Assembly: GCA_013287405.1 (NCBI GenBank)
Contig: JABDDW010000067.1
Span: 1 to 8,043, forward strand
Reading direction: 5' to 3'
Length of the DNA stretch: 8,043 nt
Source of the DNA: Deltaproteobacteria bacterium
GTDB taxonomy: Bacteria; Bdellovibrionota; Bdellovibrionia; JABDDW01
The position numbers were made by a program, and so were the translations under genes. Below the pieces are notes generated by a model. That model made no database searches and was not told the DNA's origin. It saw only the letters and a program-made list of their open reading frames with translations. Positions 1 through 3,644 of the stretch are shown here, in pieces; position 1 is the stretch's first letter; each line of letters begins with the position of its first letter.

Positions 1-1
1 T

Positions 2-625
2 TATTTAGGGGATACCGGATTGTACCTTAACGATAAAAATATAACTTCGTTTGGTTCAAAAGGTAATGAATTTATTGTCGGCGCATCGCAGTCTTACTTT
101 GCGCCGACCAGTGAAGGTGCAGAAACGGCCGGGGAACTTGGTGAAACCAGAACAGAGTTTACTCTGTCAAAGTCCTTTGGAAAGCTTGATTTAAAATGGA
201 CTGAACACCTCCGTTATTATCTGCAGCAATACAATACAAATGCTTTCATTGGGAACAATGGAAAGCCGATTGCTAATACAGCCTATCGGTTACTCAACCT
301 TATGGATATTGGATTTAATTTCACTTCTAAACTCAATTTTACTGTAGAAACCGGCGTGGTTAATGAGTACGACTATGGCGATTCTTCGGTGAACTTGACT
401 CCCCAATATATTGATTATCTCGTGATGAACCCGGAGCTGGGATACTCTTTTAACGATCACTTCTCCCTCGCTCTCGGTATTTGGGAGGTTTATAATTATA
501 CAAACCCCCCGGTGGTTGAAGGCGGCCAGACCGCTTCGTACACCCCTTTTGCGCCCTATAATGGCTCGACTGCAGGCGCCTGGGCCGGTACGGAAGTTTA
601 CCTTCAAGGCAATGTTAAATTCTAA
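2..625 (+). CDS. Outer-membrane beta-barrel protein, C-terminal part (5' end outside window)
   Basis: This is the last 207 codons of a longer gene. The frame is open to the left edge, and the in-frame TTG at 20 has no ribosome binding site, so I treat the gene as truncated by the window. The visible protein alternates polar and hydrophobic/aromatic residues in short stretches (for example around 'FTLSKSFGKLDLKW', 'IGFNFTSKLNFTVETGV' and 'PELGYSFNDHFSLALGIWEV'), separated by Gly/Asn/Asp-rich turns. That pattern is typical of membrane beta-strands and hairpin loops. It ends in Asn-Val-Lys-Phe, and a terminal Phe is the known recognition signal for the Bam assembly machinery. It probably sits in the outer membrane; the substrate or role cannot be told. 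I recognise no specific porin family. The stop TAA is at 623-625, and no terminator hairpin is evident before the next gene 47 bases on. Confidence 0.7.
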   Translation, partial: YLGDTGLYLNDKNITSFGSKGNEFIVGASQSYFAPTSEGAETAGELGETRTEFTLSKSFGKLDLKWTEHLRYYLQQYNTNAFIGNNGKPIANTAYRLLNLMDIGFNFTSKLNFTVETGVVNEYDYGDSSVNLTPQYIDYLVMNPELGYSFNDHFSLALGIWEVYNYTNPPVVEGGQTASYTPFAPYNGSTAGAWAGTEVYLQGNVKF

Positions 626-642
626 AGTCTAGTCCCGTTGTT

Positions 643-673
643 TCCTTAATTTCCCTGTGGCATAGTTTAAGGA
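643..673 (+). promoter_or_regulatory. Inverted repeat covering the start region of the FtsB-like gene
   Basis: TCCTTAA at 643-649 is the perfect complement of TTAAGGA at 667-673, with 17 bases between. The right arm contains the only Shine-Dalgarno-like bases (AAGG) and the A of the ATG start. In RNA the 7-bp stem would cover the ribosome binding region. Seven pairs with a 17-base loop is weak alone and could be chance. It is listed because other starts in the window show the same arrangement. Confidence 0.3.
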
Positions 674-1008
674 TGACCCTAATTAAAGATTGGTTTCTAG
701 GGCTGTTGGAGCACCCGGTTAAAATAGGCATAGCAGCCGCTATTCTGGCTTTGGTGGGGTTACTCACTCAGGGTACTTTGATTGATTTGTGGACCCTCAA
801 TTCAGAGCAAAGAAAACTAAAAAAACGCTATGAAGAGACTCTTAAATATAACGAGGCTATTCGCGCAAAGATAGAACAGGCGCGGACTTCCGACAAATTC
901 ATCGGTCATGAAGCCAGAGAAAAATTAGACTTGGTCAAAGAGGACGAACTCGTCTTCATTTTTGAAAATGAGAGCCCTACAGCAATGACACTGACTCAGC
1001 ATCTTTAG
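673..1008 (+). CDS. FtsB/DivIC-family septum formation initiator protein
   Basis: A 111-residue bitopic membrane protein with the FtsB/DivIC architecture. It has a short cytoplasmic N-terminus, one transmembrane helix at about residues 17-34 (Ile/Ala/Leu-rich), a charged heptad-like coiled coil at about 43-72, and the family's C-terminal signature at about 77-97 ('HEAREKLDLVKEDELVFIF', compare EEARExLGxVxPGE in the family). Family members bridge FtsL and FtsQ in the periplasm and help activate septal peptidoglycan synthesis. Length is close to E. coli FtsB (103 aa). The start is uncertain: the only Shine-Dalgarno-like sequence, AAGG, directly abuts the ATG with no spacer. The N-terminal residues before the helix are plausible, so I keep ATG 673. 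It lies between an outer-membrane protein gene and csp, not next to eno as ftsB often does. Assignment to FtsB rather than DivIC is a naming convention that cannot be settled here. Confidence 0.8.
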   Translation: MTLIKDWFLGLLEHPVKIGIAAAILALVGLLTQGTLIDLWTLNSEQRKLKKRYEETLKYNEAIRAKIEQARTSDKFIGHEAREKLDLVKEDELVFIFENESPTAMTLTQHL

Positions 1009-1035
1009 GTTAACATAATCTCAGAAAAAAACTGG

Positions 1036-1064
1036 TTGACCCTCTGACTTACCTCGTCTACTTT
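1036..1064 (+). promoter_or_regulatory. Probable sigma-70-type promoter of the cold-shock gene
   Basis: TTGACC (1036-1041, five of six matches to TTGACA) is followed after exactly 17 bases by TACTTT (1059-1064, with the key A2 and T6 of TATAAT). Transcription would begin near 1071, giving a leader of about 30 bases before the csp ATG. The element lies just after the FtsB-like stop codon, so csp is probably its own transcription unit. The -10 match is only moderate. Confidence 0.5.
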
Positions 1065-1100
1065 CAAAGAAAGGTAAATCTTTTTAGGAGGGGTTTTAAA

Positions 1101-1316
1101 ATGGCAGCTGGAAAAGTTAAGTGGTTCAACGATAGCAAAGGATTCGGATTCATCGAGCGAGAAGGCGGTAAGGACGTATTTGTTCATTACACTGCCATCA
1201 GCGGCGATGGATTTAAGACTTTGCCTGAAGGAGCTCAAGTCGAATTTGAACTTCTTGAGACCGAAAGGGGACCACAAGCAGCCAACGTATCGGTTGTTAA
1301 AGGTAATACGATCTAA
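1101..1316 (+). CDS. Cold-shock protein, CspA family (CSD-fold RNA/ssDNA-binding protein)
   Basis: A 71-residue protein consisting of one cold-shock domain. It opens with the characteristic [16 protein letters not shown], which contains the RNP1 motif (K-G-F-G-F-I), then has RNP2 (D-V-F-V-H-Y, about residues 25-30), a '[10 protein letters not shown]' segment, and the conserved 'GPQAANV' near the end. These aromatic residues stack on single-stranded RNA or DNA; family members act as RNA chaperones in the cytoplasm, some induced by cold and some constitutive. Length matches the family (about 65-75 aa). The start is well fixed by AGGAGGGG at 1086-1093, seven bases before ATG, the strongest ribosome binding site in the window, suggesting high expression. 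The predicted leader is only about 30 bases, much shorter than the long leaders of classic cold-inducible cspA, so cold induction cannot be assumed. An intrinsic terminator follows, so the gene appears monocistronic. Confidence 0.96.
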   Translation: MAAGKVKWFNDSKGFGFIEREGGKDVFVHYTAISGDGFKTLPEGAQVEFELLETERGPQAANVSVVKGNTI

Positions 1317-1340
1317 GTTTTTCTAAAGTAGAAAAAACTT
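1315..1340 (+). other. A/T-rich hairpin overlapping the csp stop codon
   Basis: AAGTTTTTCTA (1315-1325) faces TAGAAAAAACTT (1329-1340). All eleven bases pair, with one extra A bulged in the right arm and a three-base loop. It starts within the TAA stop and lies directly upstream of the GC-rich terminator stem. It may stabilise the 3' end of the csp mRNA, or, read from the other strand, contribute a weak stop to antisense transcription. Function is inferred. Confidence 0.5.
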
Positions 1341-1345
1341 AAAGC

Positions 1346-1380
1346 AAGGCTCCTTAGAAATTTGGAGCCTTTCTTTTTTT
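1346..1380 (+). terminator. Intrinsic (Rho-independent) terminator of csp
   Basis: AAGGCTCC (1346-1353) pairs perfectly with GGAGCCTT (1364-1371) across a ten-base loop, and the stem runs straight into a T-rich tract (1370-1380, ending in seven Ts). This is the classical stem plus U-tract layout and is the clearest terminator in the window. It isolates csp from the downstream genes. Confidence 0.9.
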
Positions 1381-1391
1381 CATAAAAGTTG

Positions 1392-1410
1392 TCTAAAAGC
1401 TCTAAAAGCT
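1392..1410 (+). repeat. 9-bp tandem direct repeat in the intergenic region
   Basis: TCTAAAAGC occurs twice in immediate succession (1392-1400 and 1401-1409), followed by T so that CTAAAAGCT is also duplicated. It lies in the 280-base non-coding gap between csp and the first exported-protein gene. Two adjacent copies on one helical face could be a binding site for a regulator, or simply a slippage duplication. Confidence 0.5.
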
Positions 1411-1420
1411 GTTCTCCAAA

Positions 1421-1466
1421 AGGAATGGGCGAATCTTGTGTCTATTTCTTAGACATCCCATTGCCT
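1421..1466 (+). other. Bipartite stem-loop / dyad in the csp-1597 intergenic region
   Basis: The inner part is TGTCTA (1439-1444) and TAGACA (1450-1455), a perfect dyad with a five-base centre, extended by a G-U pair. The outer part is AGGAATGGG (1421-1429), which pairs with CCCATT-g-CCT (1457-1466) with a single bulged G. The two helices are joined by an eight-base bulge on the 5' side only (1430-1437). No T-run follows, so it is not an intrinsic terminator. It could be a structured element of a small RNA or leader, or the inner 17-bp dyad could be an operator. The rest of this gap, to 1596, shows only a weak 5-bp stem (1484-1500) and no convincing promoter. Confidence 0.45.
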
Positions 1467-1596
1467 AATTTAAGCCCCGGCTGTCAAAGAATAGTTTTGA
1501 GCTAAGTCTTCGGCCATTTGAACGGAAATACGCCTTACAAAATGGGACCGCTATTTGCATTTCTTAAAATCGACAGATTTTTTGAAGAGGATTTGT

Positions 1597-2394
1597 ATGA
1601 AAAAGATGCTGTTTTTGAGCTTAGTGACCGGTATTTCCCTTATTAGCACCTTAAGTTTAGCCCAGGAAGACGTATTTGGCCTTCTCGGACATCCTGACTA
1701 CGATATCTTAATGCCATGGCAACCTGTGATTTCTAAGGAGGAGGCCTATGCTTATATGAAAAGCCACTTGCATCCTCATTTGGGGGGCACTCCATTAGAG
1801 TTACACCTGCCTTCCTTTGAAAGTCGAACTCAGCTTAAATCCGTGGCGGAGTGTTTGAATCAGCATTTAAACAAGCTGCAAATTCTCGATGGTAAATTAA
1901 CAAAAGCCGACTATCGTGCAATAAGAATTGATGTCTCGGCTAGGGATAGTGCCACTCCTGATGATCATCTGAGGTCTTCTATCCAGATAGCAGCAGCCGT
2001 TGAATGGGTTGACAAAGACGGGAATAAAAAAATGATTACAGAAGTAGATTCTAAATTTCCCGCGCTGGTGGGAATGGTTGAGCTTTACTCTAATGGTCGC
2101 TATAAAGGATGGGCTGAGGGGCGGGACGTTTGGGCTAATGTAACTCACGCCACTGATTGGGTGACTCCTTTTGATGAACTTAGAAAAGATTATGTCAAAG
2201 GTGCCCATTTCCTGCCAGCTCTATATGACAAAATAGGAGTAGAGGGTAATCGTTGTATTGACGATCTTAATCCCTATGATCTTAATCCCCGCCAAATGTG
2301 GACTTCGGTTATGACTTCGACTCAAGATGCTGTAGAGGTTCCCCAACCTCCTAAGGATGTGCGTTCGGTTCGAAGTGTTCGAAGCAGTAAATGA
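1597..2394 (+). CDS. Exported protein of unknown function (265 aa)
   Basis: I do not recognise this family. From ATG 1597 the protein has a textbook Sec signal peptide: MKK, a hydrophobic core at about residues 4-21, and Ser-Leu-Ala before Gln23 as the likely cleavage site. The mature part (about 243 residues) has no further membrane segment and is probably periplasmic or secreted. It has two cysteines (about 86 and 220) that could form a disulfide, many Trp/His/Asp residues, an 'NPYDLNP' stretch (about 225-231) made by a duplicated GATCTTAATCCC in the DNA, and a basic tail with three V-R-S units at the very end. The start is supported by AGAGG (1586-1590) six bases before ATG. A longer version beginning at TTG 1555 (279 aa) stays open, and its extra residues resemble the N-terminus of the next protein, so the start is not certain. 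The next gene begins 34 bases after the stop, suggesting an operon. Confidence 0.75.
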   Translation: MKKMLFLSLVTGISLISTLSLAQEDVFGLLGHPDYDILMPWQPVISKEEAYAYMKSHLHPHLGGTPLELHLPSFESRTQLKSVAECLNQHLNKLQILDGKLTKADYRAIRIDVSARDSATPDDHLRSSIQIAAAVEWVDKDGNKKMITEVDSKFPALVGMVELYSNGRYKGWAEGRDVWANVTHATDWVTPFDELRKDYVKGAHFLPALYDKIGVEGNRCIDDLNPYDLNPRQMWTSVMTSTQDAVEVPQPPKDVRSVRSVRSSK

Positions 2395-2416
2395 TCGTTG
2401 CTGGTATTAGTTTTGC

Positions 2417-2455
2417 TTTAAGGAAGTCATGGGGAAGAGCCACGACTTTCTTAAA
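2417..2455 (+). promoter_or_regulatory. 12-bp stem-loop with Shine-Dalgarno in the stem and ATG in the loop
   Basis: TTTAAGGAAGTC (2417-2428) can pair along its whole length with GACTTTCTTAAA (2444-2455), with one G-U pair (2423 with 2449) and eleven Watson-Crick pairs. The left arm contains the ribosome binding site (AAGGA) and the 15-base loop starts with the ATG at 2429. No U-tract follows, so it is not a terminator. The layout fits a translational gate for the 2429 gene, for example opened by a ribosome arriving from the upstream gene, by temperature, or by a bound factor. That function is inferred. Confidence 0.5.
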
Positions 2456-3295
2456 AGAATAGTTTTAATTTCAGTGATTCTTGTAGTTCTGAATATTGTT
2501 ATTTATACAAACCACCATGTATTTGCAGCTACGGCAAAGGCGGTGCCGGTTCCTGATCACAACTATCAACGTAGACTTGCTGAGAAAGCTCTCGAGGGTC
2601 AAACTGTTGAAGAAGTTAGAGGTGCGCTTCTCGAACTGAGTCATCAGTCCTATGTCTTTGACGACATTACGGAAGAAATTCCGACCGTCATTGGAGAATG
2701 GTATGAAAGAACCCCAGGCCAACAAGGTCTGAGGGACTTGGCCGTTAGGGTACTCTCCAAAGGAGAGTCCCCAGTTCATAATGGTCTTCAATGGTCTCTT
2801 TTAAGGCTTATTCAAAACTCAGATCACTACGTTGTTATTATTTCTGCCATCGAGGCCCTCGATAAACAAAGTTTTATTTATGAGGACGTAGCCATCGCTT
2901 TAATCAATGAATTTAATGATTCATTCGCTCTTAGTAATCCTATGGGGTGGGCTTTGCTAGACGACCTTAAAACCCTGTTGGAGCGCGCAAAACCTAACCC
3001 AAGTTATAGAGTGCAAGAAAGACTAATCGAAATATTAAAAGAGGAGGTTCGAAGTCCTAATGTGGCTGTGAGACTGCTCTTGGTATTTAGAGACCAACGG
3101 GGGATCTTTGATTCTCTGCGCAACGCATTTTCTGATTCAACTTCTCAATTGAGAAGGCGACAAGATATTTTCAGAAACAAAAAAATTTACTATGAAATAC
3201 GAGCGTTGAATTACTTAATTGAATCCCTACCAGAGGCGTCGTGCGAAAGTCGGCTTATTTTAGAGAATCGGAGCCTGGTCCCGCCTCTGCAGTAA
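2429..3295 (+). CDS. Membrane-anchored or exported helical protein of unknown function (288 aa)
   Basis: I do not recognise this family. The N-terminus is short and basic (K3, K9, R10), followed by a hydrophobic segment at about residues 11-27 that could be an uncleaved anchor or a long signal peptide; Val-Phe-Ala at 31-33 is a possible cleavage site. The rest (about 45-270) reads as mainly alpha-helical, with repeated amphipathic stretches such as 'VEEVRGALLEL', 'LRDLAVRVLS', 'WSLLRLIQNSD', 'ISAIEALDKQ' and 'VRLLLVFRDQ'. This resembles HEAT/armadillo-like helical repeats, which mediate protein contacts, but I cannot name a profile. There is a single cysteine at about 272. ATG 2429 is preceded by AAGGA with four bases of spacing, inside a strong stem-loop. 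It lies 34 bases after the preceding exported protein and 43 bases before the HTH gene, so the three may be co-transcribed. Confidence 0.75.
   Translation: MGKSHDFLKRIVLISVILVVLNIVIYTNHHVFAATAKAVPVPDHNYQRRLAEKALEGQTVEEVRGALLELSHQSYVFDDITEEIPTVIGEWYERTPGQQGLRDLAVRVLSKGESPVHNGLQWSLLRLIQNSDHYVVIISAIEALDKQSFIYEDVAIALINEFNDSFALSNPMGWALLDDLKTLLERAKPNPSYRVQERLIEILKEEVRSPNVAVRLLLVFRDQRGIFDSLRNAFSDSTSQLRRRQDIFRNKKIYYEIRALNYLIESLPEASCESRLILENRSLVPPLQ
2748..2771 (+). other. Strong intragenic hairpin in the 2429 gene
   Basis: ACTCTCC (2752-2758) and GGAGAGT (2762-2768) form a perfect seven-pair stem closed by an AAA triloop. GGG (2748-2750) and CCC (2769-2771) add three pairs after one bulged T. The ten-pair GC-rich stem sits about 320 bases into the coding region and encodes part of R-V-L-S-K-G-E-S. 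It may slow ribosomes or affect mRNA stability, but could be incidental. Confidence 0.45.
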
Positions 3296-3311
3296 GTCAC
3301 CTTGCATTTTT

Positions 3312-3342
3312 ACATCCTTTGGGCTCAGAATAAAAAGGATGT
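3312..3342 (+). promoter_or_regulatory. 9-bp perfect inverted repeat over the HTH gene start (possible operator or translation hairpin)
   Basis: ACATCCTTT (3312-3320) is the exact complement of AAAGGATGT (3334-3342), with 13 bases between. The right arm contains the AAGG and the ATG of the HTH gene. As DNA the dyad is a natural candidate operator for the dimeric HTH protein it precedes; its centre overlaps CAGAAT (3326-3331), which with TTGCAT (3302-3307, 18-base spacer) is a weak promoter candidate that would start a nearly leaderless transcript at about 3338. As RNA the stem would hide the start codon. Which applies cannot be decided from sequence. Confidence 0.45.
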
Positions 3343-3620
3343 GGGACAAAGAATCTATAAAACAGTTAAGACAAATGCTGAATATAACCCAAACTGAATT
3401 TGCAGCTCTTTTGGGTTGCCGGCAGCAAACGATAAGTGAGTGGGAACAAGGCCTTTACGCCCCAGCCAACGCCTACGGGAAGTTACTAAGCCAGCTTAAA
3501 ACCAGGGGACCCACCTTGACGCAAATCCTAAAACCTTCCCCCGCTCAAGACATAAAACTTGATTTGGAATCTCATGATGAGAGGCCTTCTGAACGTCCCT
3601 TTGACCCCGCCATTGATTAA
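3339..3620 (+). CDS. Small Cro/C1 (XRE)-type helix-turn-helix DNA-binding protein
   Basis: A 93-residue protein with an XRE-type HTH at about residues 7-55. 'TQTEFAALLG' (17-26) is helix 2 and 'RQQTISEWEQG' (28-38) is the recognition helix, with the usual Gln, Ala, Leu-Gly and Ile-S-x-W-E-x-G positions. A roughly 35-residue charged, Pro-rich tail (about 58-93) carries no recognisable effector domain. Such short proteins act as dimeric transcription regulators or as antitoxins, but no toxin gene is adjacent, so a stand-alone regulator is more likely. ATG 3339 has AAGG directly abutting it with no spacer. The next in-frame ATG (3375) would cut into the HTH, so 3339 is preferred. polA starts only 24 bases downstream, suggesting co-transcription. 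A perfect inverted repeat at its own start suggests autoregulation (inference). Confidence 0.88.
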   Translation: MWDKESIKQLRQMLNITQTEFAALLGCRQQTISEWEQGLYAPANAYGKLLSQLKTRGPTLTQILKPSPAQDIKLDLESHDERPSERPFDPAID

Positions 3621-3631
3621 TATTCTCTAAA

Positions 3632-3644
3632 GAAGTACTACTTC
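3632..3644 (+). promoter_or_regulatory. 13-bp palindrome abutting the polA start codon
   Basis: GAAGTACTACTTC reads as a perfect inverted repeat (six bases each side of one central C) and ends at the base before the polA ATG. It includes the probable polA Shine-Dalgarno, AAGAAG at 3630-3635. As RNA, GAAGT/ACTTC could form a small five-pair hairpin with a three-base loop that masks this site. As DNA it could be a regulator half-site pair. Its sequence differs from the dyad at 3312-3342, so one protein need not bind both. Confidence 0.35.

Noticed and set aside
20..22. TTG as the start of the outer-membrane protein
   Set aside because: The frame is open to the window edge, no Shine-Dalgarno precedes the TTG and no signal peptide follows, so the gene must begin upstream of the window.
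1005..1277. 90-codon open frame on the minus strand opposite csp
   Set aside because: It lies over the strongly supported cold-shock gene and its promoter, has no ribosome binding site, and its sequence shows no recognisable family; it is a shadow of csp.
1565..1570. TAAAAT as a -10 element for the 1597 gene
   Set aside because: It matches five of six consensus bases, but nothing resembling a -35 hexamer lies 15-19 bases upstream; in an A/T-rich stretch this match alone is weak.
2417..2455. Stem-loop at 2417-2455 as an intrinsic terminator of the 1597 gene
   Set aside because: No T-tract follows the right arm, the stem is not GC-rich, and it overlaps the ribosome binding site of the next gene.
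3309..3336. TTTACA-N16-TAAAAA as the promoter of the HTH gene
   Set aside because: The hexamers match well, but transcription would start after the preferred ATG at 3339, and starting at the next ATG would destroy the HTH domain.
3339..3620. HTH protein as the antitoxin of a toxin-antitoxin pair
   Set aside because: The neighbours are a 288-aa exported protein and polA; there is no small toxin-like open frame on either side.
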